A stretch of DNA of 64,000 nt from Nocardia fluminea (GTDB lineage Bacteria; Actinomycetota; Actinomycetes; Mycobacteriales; Mycobacteriaceae): contig NZ_PJMW01000002.1 in the NCBI RefSeq assembly GCF_002846365.1, forward strand, positions 1,860,001 to 1,924,000, given 5' to 3'. Below the pieces are notes generated by a model that ran no database searches, was not told the origin of the DNA, and was given only the letters and a program-made list of their open reading frames with translations. Below are positions 34,277 through 42,493 of the stretch, in pieces; position 1 is the stretch's first letter; each line of letters starts with the position of its first letter. The translations under genes were made by a program, and so were the position numbers.

Positions 34277-34804
34277 ATGCCCAACAAGACGATCTACGTA
34301 GCCGACGACGATCTCCCCGTGTTCCAGCGGGCGCAGGAGCTCGTGGGCGGAAACCTCTCCAGCACCGTGGTCAGCGCGCTGCGCAGGCTCATCGAGCTGG
34401 AAGAAGGCCGTGAGGCCGGCTTCGAGGAGATCGTCCTGCAGGTGGGTCGCGACGGCGTCCGGCAGGTGCGCTTCCAGGGCGTGTTGCTGGGCGAATGGCG
34501 CGATGTGGGCGACAAGCGGGTGCTGCACCAGCAGGTCTACCGCAGCCGCAAGGGCAAGCTCGTACTCCACACGCACTCGGCGCTGTGGTCGGAGTACCCG
34601 ACCGGGGATGCCGCGGGCGACATGAAGGACTGGAAATACTGGCGCCGGATGTTCGGCATCGGTGACCGGGCGTGGGACTGGGGCGACTACGAGTACGAGA
34701 TCCTCGACAGCCTGAAAGACCTGAAGGATCGCGTGCCCGACAAGCTCTATCGCAAGGTCGAGGACATGACCGCGCACCCGCAGATCGAGGAACTCGACAT
34801 CTAG
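34277..34804 (+). CDS. EXLDI family protein (ribbon-helix-helix-like N-terminus)
   Basis: A 175-residue protein ending EELDI, matching the EXLDI family named for that tail. The N-terminal 45 residues (MPNKTIYVADDDLPVFQRAQ, then NLSSTVVSALRRLIELEEG) have a strand-helix-helix pattern like CopG/Arc DNA-binding proteins. The rest is mixed beta with many charged residues and is unique to the family. Family members are often found beside ABC exporters, as here. I infer a repressor acting on the palindromes over its own promoter. The transcript is probably leaderless. Confidence 0.78.
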   Translation: MPNKTIYVADDDLPVFQRAQELVGGNLSSTVVSALRRLIELEEGREAGFEEIVLQVGRDGVRQVRFQGVLLGEWRDVGDKRVLHQQVYRSRKGKLVLHTHSALWSEYPTGDAAGDMKDWKYWRRMFGIGDRAWDWGDYEYEILDSLKDLKDRVPDKLYRKVEDMTAHPQIEELDI

Positions 34805-34919
34805 CTCCCCGGCCGCACAACCGCACACCGCACACACCGACCGCAGCCCCTGGGGGCTGTGTCGATAACGCATGCAGTTATTCGCACCAATTAATGTAAT
34901 CCTGTGGAAAGGGACGATC

Positions 34920-35879
34920 ATGGTCAACTCGGCCATCACCGCACGCGGTCTCCAAAAGGCCTACGGCGACAAAACAGTTCTCGACGGCATCGATATCACC
35001 GTCGCCGAGGGCACCGTCTTCTCGCTGCTCGGCCCCAACGGCGCGGGCAAGACCACCACCGTGCAGATCCTCACGACACTGATCGCCGCCGACGGCGGCG
35101 AGTGCACCGTGGGCGGCCACGATGTGGCGACCGACCGGGGCGGGGTGCGCGAGCTGATCGGCGTCACCGGGCAGTTCGCCGCGGTCGACGAGCTGCTGAC
35201 CGGCCGGGAGAACCTGCACATGATGGGGGACCTGAACCATCTGCCGCGCCGCGAAACCCGCGCGCTGGCCGACGAATTGCTGGCCCGTTTCGACCTGGTC
35301 GAGGCAGCCGACAAGCCGGCCAGCACCTACTCCGGCGGCATGACCCGCAGGCTCGATCTGGCGATGACGCTGGTGGGCGACCCGCGGGTGATCTTCCTCG
35401 ACGAACCGACCACCGGCCTGGACCCGCGCAGCCGCCGCTCCATCTGGGAGATCATCCGCGGCCTGGTCGACGATCTCGGTGTCACCGTCTTTCTCACCAC
35501 CCAGTACCTCGAGGAGGCCGACCAGCTGGCCGATCGCATCGCCGTGCTCGACAACGGCCGGATCGTCGCCGAAGGCACCGCGGCGGAACTGAAGCGACTG
35601 ATTCCGGGCGGCCACATCCGCATCGACTTCACCGATCAGCGAGACGTGGACGCCGCCCAGCGCGCGTTCGGCTCCGCGGCGAAGGTGGTCGAGGGCACCG
35701 ACGGGCTGACCCTGGCCGTGCCGAGCGACGGCGGCGTGCGTTCACTGCGCGCCGTGCTCGATCTGCTCGACGCCGAAAGCATCGAAGCGGGCGGCATTTC
35801 CGTCCACACCCCCAACCTCGACGACGTCTTCCTCACCCTCACCGGCCGCGCCACCATCGAGCAGGAGTCACTGCGATGA
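34920..35879 (+). CDS. DrrA-like ABC exporter ATPase
   Basis: A 319-residue ATPase of the daunorubicin-resistance type, energising efflux of drugs or lipids. Walker A GPNGAGKTTT, Q-loop GVTGQFAAVDELLTG, signature YSGGM, Walker B VIFLDEPTTGLD and a C-terminal DrrA domain (LDDVFLTLTG) are intact. AAGGG precedes ATG 34920. It overlaps the permease gene start by 4 nt. Linkage to the EXLDI gene suggests inducible control, perhaps by the product of the divergent pathway. Confidence 0.88.
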   Translation: MVNSAITARGLQKAYGDKTVLDGIDITVAEGTVFSLLGPNGAGKTTTVQILTTLIAADGGECTVGGHDVATDRGGVRELIGVTGQFAAVDELLTGRENLHMMGDLNHLPRRETRALADELLARFDLVEAADKPASTYSGGMTRRLDLAMTLVGDPRVIFLDEPTTGLDPRSRRSIWEIIRGLVDDLGVTVFLTTQYLEEADQLADRIAVLDNGRIVAEGTAAELKRLIPGGHIRIDFTDQRDVDAAQRAFGSAAKVVEGTDGLTLAVPSDGGVRSLRAVLDLLDAESIEAGGISVHTPNLDDVFLTLTGRATIEQESLR

Positions 35880-36658
35880 CCACACCGACCAAGTCCAAGT
35901 CCTACACCTTCGCCGACACGATGACGATGCTGCGGCGCAACATGATTCACGTCAAGCGCTACCCCAGCATGACGTTCAGCATCATCATCATGCCGATCGT
36001 GCTGATGCTGGTGTTCAAGTACGTCTTCGGTGGGGCGCTCGAGAAGTCCTCGGGCGGCAGCTACATCGACTATCTGGCGCCGGGCATGATGCTGCTGTTG
36101 CCCGCCTACCTGACGGTGTCGGTCGCGGTCTCGATCGCCACCGACGCGAGCAAGGGCATCGTGAATCGCTTTCGGGTGATGGCCATCTCGCAGTCGTCGG
36201 TGCTCACCGGGCACGTTCTCGGCGCGCTCATCCAGGCGATGGCGGGCGTTGTCGCGATGACCGCTGTCGCGATGCTGGTCGGCTTCCGGCCGAACGCGAA
36301 CGTGGTGGAGTGGGTCGGCGCGTTCGGTCTGCTCGCCCTGGTGACCTTCGCCTTCACGTGGCTCGCCATAGCGCTGGGTCTGCTCTCGCCCACTCCCGAA
36401 AGTGCCAGCAACGCACCGTTTCCCATCGTGCTGCTGCCTTTCCTCGGCAGCGGTCTCGTGGCCACCGACACGATGCCGGTCGGCATGCGGCAGTTCGCTG
36501 AGTACCAGCCGTTCACCCCGATCACCGAGACGCTGCGCGGACTCCTGATGGGTACCGAGATCGGTGCCAACGGCTGGGTCTCGCTGGTCTGGTGCGCGGT
36601 CATCGCGGGCGGCGGATTCCTGTGGTCGAAGTCGATCTTCCGCAAGCAGGCGAAGTAG
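35876..36658 (+). CDS. DrrB-like ABC-2 exporter permease
   Basis: A 260-residue integral membrane protein with six predicted spans, of the ABC-2/DrrB type. Visible landmarks are the N-terminal amphipathic region RRNMIHVKRYPSMTF, the LAPGMMLLLPAYLTV segment, VNRFRVMAISQSSVL in the cytoplasmic loop and YQPFTPITETLRGLL near the end. It forms the transmembrane half of the exporter with the preceding ATPase; the start overlaps that gene's stop (ATGA). A strong terminator follows. Confidence 0.86.
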   Translation: MTTPTKSKSYTFADTMTMLRRNMIHVKRYPSMTFSIIIMPIVLMLVFKYVFGGALEKSSGGSYIDYLAPGMMLLLPAYLTVSVAVSIATDASKGIVNRFRVMAISQSSVLTGHVLGALIQAMAGVVAMTAVAMLVGFRPNANVVEWVGAFGLLALVTFAFTWLAIALGLLSPTPESASNAPFPIVLLPFLGSGLVATDTMPVGMRQFAEYQPFTPITETLRGLLMGTEIGANGWVSLVWCAVIAGGGFLWSKSIFRKQAK

Positions 36659-36670
36659 CCTGTCGCGCAC

Positions 36671-36706
36671 ACGGTCCGGTCTCCCACGCGGAGACCGGGC
36701 CGTTTT
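36671..36706 (+). terminator. Rho-independent terminator after drrAB-like genes
   Basis: ACGGTCCGGTCTC (36671-36683) pairs with GAGACCGGGCCGT (36691-36703), one wobble, around a 7-nt loop and runs directly into TTTT. It separates the exporter operon from the convergent anti-sigma gene. Confidence 0.8.
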
Positions 36707-36710
36707 GCGT

Positions 36711-37409
36711 TCAGATCTGGGCGACCAGGACGGTCCGGCCGGAATCGATGGATGTGATCTCCACGGTGCTGATCGAATCCGGCGGCGCGTCGATGGTGCG
36801 AGCCACCGTCAGCTCGGTGCCGGGGCCGGCGGGCCACTGGTCGAGTTCGAAGCGCTGCTCACCCGCGGTCACCACCAGACCGTAGGTGCGGGTGTAGCCG
36901 GAGCCGTAGGCGCTCGGCGCGTAGCGGCAGGTCATCACCAGGCGCGTACGGTCGCCGTCGCGGACCAGCTTCACCTGCGCGCTCACCGGCGTCTGCTCCA
37001 CCGCCTGCATCTGCTGCTCGGCGACGATCTGCTCGGTCGGCGTCTCCGAGCGCGCCACGGTGACGGTCACCGGAATCGCGATCGCCACCGCCGCCGCGGC
37101 AGCCGCCACCGCACTGCCGACACCCACCCAGCGCCGCCGCCGCCTGCGCCGTTCGGCCGCCGCGGCCAGCGACGGGATCAGGTCGGGGACCTGCGGTGCG
37201 TCCGGCTCGGGCGAGGCGATCATCGCCAGCGCGGTGTCGCGGTCGACCAGGGCGAGCATGCCCGGCATCCCGGACAGCTCGGCGACGGCCTGCTGGCAGT
37301 GCGCGCAGTCGAGCAGGTGCGTCTCGTATTCGCGCCGCTCGGTGGCGCCGAGCGAACCGAGGACATAGGCAGCGTCCCAGGTGCTGTACTCGTCGGCGAG
37401 GTCGGTCAT
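36711..37409 (-). CDS. rslA: Zinc-binding anti-sigma factor RslA
   Basis: A 232-residue membrane-anchored anti-sigma factor. The N-terminal zinc domain contains HLLDCAHCQQAV, the HxxxCxxC signature, and starts YSTWDAAYVLGSLGATERRE like mycobacterial RslA. A single membrane span follows a run of arginines (about 95-118), and the C-terminal part is extracytoplasmic. It would hold SigL inactive and release it on oxidation or zinc loss. It overlaps sigL by 4 nt, so the two are produced together. Confidence 0.87.
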   Translation of the reverse strand: MTDLADEYSTWDAAYVLGSLGATERREYETHLLDCAHCQQAVAELSGMPGMLALVDRDTALAMIASPEPDAPQVPDLIPSLAAAAERRRRRRRWVGVGSAVAAAAAAVAIAIPVTVTVARSETPTEQIVAEQQMQAVEQTPVSAQVKLVRDGDRTRLVMTCRYAPSAYGSGYTRTYGLVVTAGEQRFELDQWPAGPGTELTVARTIDAPPDSISTVEITSIDSGRTVLVAQI

Positions 37410-37915
37410 CGGTTCGTCACCCCCATCTCCTGTAATGCCAGTCGCATCGCGCGCATGCCGTAGTGCAGACGCGATTTCACCGTCCCCGGTGGAATACCCA
37501 ATTCGTCGGCGATCTGAGCCATGCCGAGGCCGCGATAGTAGGCCCGCACGATCACCTCGCGATGGTCCGGGCTCAGCGTGCTGAGCGCGTCGGCGACCAG
37601 CCAGCCGTCGAGCGCCCGATCCGATTGATCGGGGCTCACCTGCTCCGGTGGGTTGTCGGTGCCGAACTCGCGGCGGTGCCTGGCACTGCGATGCTCGTCG
37701 ACCGCGAGGTTACGAGCCACGGTGAACAACCATGCGCGCGGCGAGGTCTCGGTTTGCTCCAGGACGGCCGGCCGTTGCCAGGCGCGCAACAGCGTCTCCT
37801 GCACGATGTCCTCGGCCCGGCCGGGATCGCGCACCAAGCCGAGGGTGAAACGCCACAGCGCGGGGGCGTGCTCGGCGTAGAGCGCGCGCATCAGTTCGTC
37901 GCGACCATCGTTCAT
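37406..37915 (-). CDS. sigL: ECF sigma factor SigL
   Basis: A 169-residue extracytoplasmic-function sigma factor. Region 2 reads ELMRALYAEHAPALWRF and DIVQETLLRAWQRP, then AWLFTVARNLAVDE; region 4 reads LSPDHREVIVRAYY and LGIPPGTVKSRLHYGMRAM. It is close to M. tuberculosis SigL, which controls envelope lipid and secreted-protein genes. Its anti-sigma gene follows directly. The gene lies 68 bp downstream of yqgE on the same strand and may be partly co-transcribed; no clear self-promoter was recognised. Confidence 0.9.
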   Translation of the reverse strand: MNDGRDELMRALYAEHAPALWRFTLGLVRDPGRAEDIVQETLLRAWQRPAVLEQTETSPRAWLFTVARNLAVDEHRSARHRREFGTDNPPEQVSPDQSDRALDGWLVADALSTLSPDHREVIVRAYYRGLGMAQIADELGIPPGTVKSRLHYGMRAMRLALQEMGVTNR

Positions 37916-37983
37916 CGGCGGCCCTGGTCACTGCTCGTCGTAATTCATGTGTCACTCCCTGCTCGTGTGAAGGAGTAACGGGA

Positions 37984-38622
37984 TCAGTTACGTTCGAGTT
38001 CAATCGGGTGGGTCGCCAGCAAGGCCAGCGGCAACGGCTGCCTGCGCAGGACCGCGGACCACAGATCGTGGCGGTCGGTGGCGATCGGATCCGACGGCAG
38101 CGCCGAGACCACGATCCAGTCGTCGTTGTCGAGTTCGCCGTCGAGCTGGCCCATCGACCAGCCCGCGTATCCGGCGAAGATCCGGATCTTCTCGACGAGC
38201 GGGCCGATCTCGGTGGGATCGGCGTCCAGATCGACCAGCACCACCCGGCCGTCGACCCGGCGCAGGCCACGGATCTCGGAGATGTCGACGCCCGCGCGCA
38301 GCACCGCTAGACACAGCGCCGCATCGCGTTTCACCGGGCCGCCGATGTAGAGATCGGTCGGGGTCGCGGCCAGGTCGGCCCACGCGGGCAGCACATCCAC
38401 GACCGGGGTCTCGCTCGGCCGGTTCAGCACCACGCCGAGGCTGCCCGCGTCGTTGTGCTCGATCACATACACGACGGTGCGCCGGAAAGTAGGTTCCACC
38501 AGGTCCGTCGCGGACACCAGCAGGTTGCCCGCGCGCACCTTCATCGCGGGCTGACCGCGCCGCCGATCGTCGCCGTGCCCGTCGCGAGTCCGGCGTTCGT
38601 CCGGGTCGTCTCCGCCTGCCAC
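37984..38622 (-). CDS. YqgE/AlgH family protein
   Basis: A protein of the widespread YqgE/AlgH family, whose molecular function is unknown. The core begins VRAGNLLVSATDLVEPTF and contains the family features YVIEHNDAGSLGVVLNRP, YIGGPVKRDAALCLA and GYAGWSMGQLDGELDNDDW, ending RQPLPLALLATHP. I extend it to GTG 38622 because mycobacterial relatives carry about 20 residues before this core; ATG 38544 gives a 186-residue core-only form. It is upstream of sigL on the same strand. Confidence 0.82.
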   Translation of the reverse strand: MAGGDDPDERRTRDGHGDDRRRGQPAMKVRAGNLLVSATDLVEPTFRRTVVYVIEHNDAGSLGVVLNRPSETPVVDVLPAWADLAATPTDLYIGGPVKRDAALCLAVLRAGVDISEIRGLRRVDGRVVLVDLDADPTEIGPLVEKIRIFAGYAGWSMGQLDGELDNDDWIVVSALPSDPIATDRHDLWSAVLRRQPLPLALLATHPIELERN

Positions 38623-38727
38623 CGAGCCATCATCGCATTGGAGCGGCGGTGCGCGCTTCCCGCGGAGCGGATCGAAACCGGAATTTCTTCGGGCGTAGAC
38701 CCGGTGATCGCCCGGTAGGGTCGCGCT

Positions 38728-39486
38728 ATGCACTCGCCCGAAGTCCTGCTCGACGACAACGACGCTGTGTACGACTACTACCTGCGACATCAGCAGAACC
38801 GATGGAAGGCGCTGGCCTCGTATGCGGTGCTGGCCCGGCGCTTCCGTCCGCGCGTGCTGTTCGCCGAGGGCGCGAAACAGCAGTTGAAGGCCCTGATCCG
38901 CAGCGGCAGGCCGGTGATCTACGCGATCAACCACCTCTCGACCAGCGACCCGTACACGGTCGCGGCGACGGCCTGGCGCTCACCGCTGCGCTCGAAGATC
39001 GGGCGGGTGCGGGTGCTGGCGAAGGACGAGCTCTTCCTCGATCCCGAGCAGCGCCGCAAGGTGGACATGATGGGCGGGATCCCGGTGTTCCGCGGCAAGG
39101 ACCACGGCATTCGCGCGGTGAACGCCGCAGGTCAGCGGATGATGGATGTGTGCGCGCAGCGCTTGGCCGCCGGTGATCACCTGGCGATCTTCCCCGAGGG
39201 GACGTGCAATGAGGTAGATCACACGAAGGTCCAGGCGGTCGGCAGCGGAATCGGGCACATCGCTTTCCGTGCGGCGAAACTGGACGCCTCGCCCGCGCTG
39301 GTCGCCATGGGGATGAACTACGGGCCCTACGAGGCCGGTACCGAACCGACCGCGACCGAGGTCGTCTCGGGGATCGCCTATTTCCGGGCGCCGATTCTAG
39401 AGTTGCCGCAGCGGCCCGCCGACATCGCCAGGCTCGTCAAGGAAGAGCTGCAACTGGCTGTCGACGGGGCCGTCGCGCACTACTGA
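38728..39486 (+). CDS. PlsC-like 1-acylglycerol-3-phosphate acyltransferase
   Basis: A 252-residue acyltransferase of the LPLAT group, which would acylate lysophosphatidate or a related lipid at the membrane. Motif I is NHLSTSD (HX4D), the substrate-binding block is GGIPVFRGKDHGIRAV and motif III is IFPEGTCNE. TAGGGT at 38716-38721 lies 6 nt upstream of ATG 38728, suggesting a leaderless transcript. Its stop overlaps the stop of the convergent GNAT gene. The precise acceptor is unknown. Confidence 0.85.
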   Translation: MHSPEVLLDDNDAVYDYYLRHQQNRWKALASYAVLARRFRPRVLFAEGAKQQLKALIRSGRPVIYAINHLSTSDPYTVAATAWRSPLRSKIGRVRVLAKDELFLDPEQRRKVDMMGGIPVFRGKDHGIRAVNAAGQRMMDVCAQRLAAGDHLAIFPEGTCNEVDHTKVQAVGSGIGHIAFRAAKLDASPALVAMGMNYGPYEAGTEPTATEVVSGIAYFRAPILELPQRPADIARLVKEELQLAVDGAVAHY

Positions 39487-39791
39487 GGTAGGCCGAACAG
39501 CTCTCTGGCTCGCTGCGGAACGTAGGCGATGTAGTCGGGATGGGTGGTGACGAAATGCAGGACCACCGGGCACATCGGCAGGACGCTGAAACCTTGGCTC
39601 CTGCTGGTGTCGAGGGCGGCTTTGATCAGGGTGTTCGCCAGCCCTCGGCCTTCGAATCGGGAATAGATCTCGGTGTGCACGAGGGCGCGTTCGTCCCCGG
39701 TGTCCTGGTATTCGATGTAGCCGGCGGGTTGACCGTCGGCGGTGAGTTCGAACCGCTCGAGCGCGGTGTTGTTGCGGACCTCGGTCGCCAT
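39480..39791 (-). CDS. Small GNAT N-acetyltransferase (YjdJ type)
   Basis: A 103-residue minimal GNAT domain. The acetyl-CoA loop is visible as YSRFEGRGLANTLIKAAL (R/Q-x-x-G-x-G/A form), followed by VLPMCPVVLHFVTTHPDY, usual for the YjdJ subfamily. Substrate unknown. ACGCTA on the + strand (39798-39803) gives TAGCGT 6 nt upstream of ATG 39791, so the mRNA is probably leaderless. Confidence 0.82.
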   Translation of the reverse strand: MATEVRNNTALERFELTADGQPAGYIEYQDTGDERALVHTEIYSRFEGRGLANTLIKAALDTSRSQGFSVLPMCPVVLHFVTTHPDYIAYVPQRARELFGLPQ

Positions 39792-39837
39792 GGGTCGACG
39801 CTACCGTGTTCGGGAGGACAACCCATCGGGCAAATGA

Positions 39838-39951
39838 GAACATGGGTGACTCCCCGACCACCTCCGAGCCGTTGCGCGCCTGATGGAAGACCGAGAGCGA
39901 GCGGTTGAGCTCGGGAAACGACACTATGAATACGCGGAGAGGCGGAAGAGA
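39838..39951. repeat. Dispersed ~110-bp repeat, copy C
   Basis: The left edge (GAGAACATGGGTGACTCCCC) resembles copy A. The right edge TGAATACGCGG.GAGGCGGAA (39927 onward) matches 47740 onward in copy B with only two differences in 25 bases. The right edge supplies the purine-rich region just before the glycerate kinase start codon. Confidence 0.5.
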
Positions 39952-41087
39952 TGGCCGGCGAACCACTTGTCGTGCTCGCTCCCGATAAGTTCAAGGGATC
40001 GCTGACCGCACCGGAGGCCGCGCGGGCTCTGGCCAGGGGGATCGCTCGGCGGGCGCCGAAGGCGCAGGTGCGGTGTGTGCCGGTGGCCGACGGTGGTGAC
40101 GGGATGGTCGACGCGTTCGTGGCGTCGGGGTGGAAGCGGGTGGAGGTGGCGGCGCCCGGGCCCACGGGGGAGGTCTCGACGGCGGTGTACGCGCTGCGCG
40201 GCGATACCGCGGTGGTGGAGCTGGCGGCTGCCGTGGGACTGGTGAAGTTGCCGGGTGGGCGGCTGGATCCGCTGCGGGCCGACACGTTCGGGCTGGGCGT
40301 GACCATCGCGCACGCGCTCGACGGCGGGGCGACCGAGATCGTGCTCGGGCTCGGCGGAAGCGCGTCGACCGACGGCGGGTCGGGGTTGCTGCGGGCACTC
40401 GGGTTGCGGTTGCTCGATCAGGAAGGCCGGGAACTGACCGGCCGCGGCGATGTGGCCGCGATGCTCGAACAGGTTGCCGCGGTGGACCGAAACGGGTTGC
40501 ACCCGGCGGTCGCGACGACGCTGTTCACCCTGGCCTGCGATGTGGACAATCCGTTGCTCGGGCCGGCCGGGGCGGTGGCGGTGTACGCGCCACAGAAGGG
40601 TGCCAGTGCTCGGCAGATGCTGAGACTCGAAGCAGGGCTTACCAACTGGGCCGCGGTGCTGGGCACGGGCTATGCCGAGATCGGTGGCGCCGGCGCGGCC
40701 GGCGGCACCGGATTCGGGGCGCTCGCGGTGCTGGGTGCGCAGGTGCGCAGCGGGATCGACGTGTTGCTCGAGCTGCTGGAATTCACCTCCCTGATCGACG
40801 GGGCCGCGCTGGTCGTCACCGGCGAGGGCTCACTGGATCATCAGAGCATGCACGGGAAGGCGCCGGTCGGGGTCGCGGCGGCGGCGAAGAAGGCGGGTGT
40901 GCCGGTGGTCGCGGCGGTGGGCCGAACGTTGTTGTCGCCCGGCGAGATTCGAGCCGCGGGATTCGCCGCGTGCTACCCGCTCAGCGATCTGGAGCCCGAT
41001 CCCGCGCGCTCGATCGTCGCCGCGGCGAACCTGCTCGAACGCATCGGCGAGCGAATCGCCGTGGAGCACTTGCGCACGCGGCGCTGA
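39951..41087 (+). CDS. glxK: Glycerate kinase
   Basis: A 378-residue kinase of the GlxK (glycerate 2-kinase, bacterial type I) family, phosphorylating D-glycerate for entry to glycolysis. Landmarks are APDKFKGSLTAPEAARAL at the N-terminus, PVADGGDGMVDAF, LGLGGSASTDGGSGLL, APQKGAS and VTGEGSLDHQSMHGKAP. Length is normal. It could serve recovery of glycerate released by the glucosylglycerate hydrolase encoded 18 kb upstream; this link is an inference. The start codon directly follows repeat copy C. Confidence 0.92.
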   Translation: MAGEPLVVLAPDKFKGSLTAPEAARALARGIARRAPKAQVRCVPVADGGDGMVDAFVASGWKRVEVAAPGPTGEVSTAVYALRGDTAVVELAAAVGLVKLPGGRLDPLRADTFGLGVTIAHALDGGATEIVLGLGGSASTDGGSGLLRALGLRLLDQEGRELTGRGDVAAMLEQVAAVDRNGLHPAVATTLFTLACDVDNPLLGPAGAVAVYAPQKGASARQMLRLEAGLTNWAAVLGTGYAEIGGAGAAGGTGFGALAVLGAQVRSGIDVLLELLEFTSLIDGAALVVTGEGSLDHQSMHGKAPVGVAAAAKKAGVPVVAAVGRTLLSPGEIRAAGFAACYPLSDLEPDPARSIVAAANLLERIGERIAVEHLRTRR

Positions 41088-41090
41088 CGA

Positions 41091-41468
41091 TTACAGGGCG
41101 ACGCGGGCGGGCGGAGACTGCGGGGCGGACGGTCGGCTCGCCGTGGCCAACGCCTCCCGGTTCGCATCGCCCCACATCTCGAGCGGTTCCAGGGCGAGGC
41201 GAAGGGTTTCGCCCAGCGGGGTGAGCGAGTACTCCACCCGAGGGGGGATCTCGGGGAAGATCTCGCGGTGCACCACGCCGGTGCTCTCCAGGTGCCGCAG
41301 GTTCTCGGCGAGCACCTTCTCGCTCACCCCGTCGAGCAGTCGCCGGATCTGACCGAAACGCTGCGGCCCGGCGCCGAGCACCCACATCAGGTGCAGCTTC
41401 CACTTACCGCCGACGACATCGATGGCCAGGCTCATACCGCACACATCGTGATCCGCGTCACTACTCAC
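41091..41468 (-). CDS. HxlR-family regulator of imine reductase-like genes
   Basis: A winged-helix regulator of about 125 residues: CGMSLAIDVVGGKWKLHLMW, RFGQIRRLLDGVSEKVLAENLRHL and the wing PPRVEYSLTPLGETL. The family's N-terminal Cys is present in DVCGM. GTG 41468 is chosen with GAAGG about 11 nt upstream; GTG 41477 is an alternative. It is divergent from two reductase genes across 143 bp containing a perfect 12-bp palindrome, so it likely senses a substrate or electrophile and controls them. Confidence 0.8.
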   Translation of the reverse strand: MSSDADHDVCGMSLAIDVVGGKWKLHLMWVLGAGPQRFGQIRRLLDGVSEKVLAENLRHLESTGVVHREIFPEIPPRVEYSLTPLGETLRLALEPLEMWGDANREALATASRPSAPQSPPARVAL

Positions 41469-41520
41469 CGTCGCCACACCCTTCTGACCGCAATTCGAAC
41501 CTCTAGGTAAGCAACCGCAC

Positions 41521-41532
41521 CCGAACGTTCGG
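41521..41532. promoter_or_regulatory. Perfect 12-bp palindrome CCGAACGTTCGG
   Basis: This palindrome lies midway between the HxlR gene and the reductase pair and is a candidate operator. HxlR dimers bind such inverted repeats, but the assignment is positional only. Confidence 0.4.
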
Positions 41533-41611
41533 TCTTCCCGACGATACCCGCGCCGACCACCATGGAAAGCGGCGCCGAACCAACCAGTATCGAGAATCGA
41601 AGGGCCACACA

Positions 41612-42493
41612 ATGTCCGAGCAGACCGCTTCCCGTTCCGTTTCCGTACTCGGCCTCGGCCCGATGGGGCAATCCATGGTCAAGGCCTTCCTGGCGGCAGG
41701 CATCGAGGTGACGGTGTGGAATCGCAGCACCGCCAAGATCGACGCGATGGTGGCACTGGGTGCGAAACGCGCCGACACCGTCGCCGAGGCGCTCGACGCC
41801 AACGAGGTCTCCGTGCTCAGCCTGACCCACTACGACGCTATGTACGACGTGCTCGGCCAGGCGATCGACCACCTGCCCGGCAAGGTGATCGCCAACCTGT
41901 CCTCCGACTCACCGGAGAAGGCGCGCGCCGGTGCGAAGTGGGTGCGCGAGCGCGGCGCCGAGTTCTTCTCCGGCGGGGTGATGTCGGCGGGCGACAATAT
42001 CGCCCATCCCGCCTCCTACATCTTCTACAGCGGCCCGAAGCCGGTCTTCGACGCGCACGCCGAACTCCTGAGCCCGCTGAGCCCGCAGGAATACCTCGGT
42101 GCCGACGACGGCCTCGCGCAGGTCTTCTACCAGGCACTGCTGACGATCTTCCATCCGTGGCTGCTCGCCTTCGACCAGGCGACCGCCGTGATCGCGAAGT
42201 CGGGCCACGACATCGCCCAGTTCGTTCCCTTCGCGGTCCGCGCCAGCGAGGCGTTCCCGTACTTCATGGAACAGTTCTCGGTGGCGAATCAGAACGGCGG
42301 CTGGGCCGACCTGGCGAGCCTGAGGATGATGGACGCCGGCGCCCAGCACATCATCGACGCCAGCGAGGAAGTCGGCGTCGACGCGGGGTTCTCGCACCTC
42401 GCGCAGTCGTACTGGCGCAAAGCCGTCGCCGCGAGCGAAACCGCGGGTACGCCGGTGTCGACCTACGCGCTGATCCGTGGCGAGACGTCCTGA
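41612..42493 (+). CDS. Imine reductase-like NAD(P)-dependent reductase 1
   Basis: A 293-residue two-domain reductase of the beta-hydroxyacid dehydrogenase/imine reductase group. The Rossmann motif is VLGLGPMGQSM, with cofactor-selecting VWNRSTAK, then ANLSSDSPEKA and GVMSAGDNIAHPASYIFYSG, the imine-reductase-like hinge. The C-terminal helical domain begins FYQALLTIFHPWLL, where many characterised imine reductases have Tyr-Asp. The substrate may be a cyclic imine or a carbonyl. GAAGG precedes ATG 41612. It overlaps the next, paralogous gene by one base. Confidence 0.82.
   Translation: MSEQTASRSVSVLGLGPMGQSMVKAFLAAGIEVTVWNRSTAKIDAMVALGAKRADTVAEALDANEVSVLSLTHYDAMYDVLGQAIDHLPGKVIANLSSDSPEKARAGAKWVRERGAEFFSGGVMSAGDNIAHPASYIFYSGPKPVFDAHAELLSPLSPQEYLGADDGLAQVFYQALLTIFHPWLLAFDQATAVIAKSGHDIAQFVPFAVRASEAFPYFMEQFSVANQNGGWADLASLRMMDAGAQHIIDASEEVGVDAGFSHLAQSYWRKAVAASETAGTPVSTYALIRGETS

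Noticed and set aside
37928..37948. Seven-codon frame (MNYDEQ and stop) with a GGGAG site just upstream of sigL
   Set aside because: It is too short to distinguish from chance and has no attenuator-like codon bias or hairpin.
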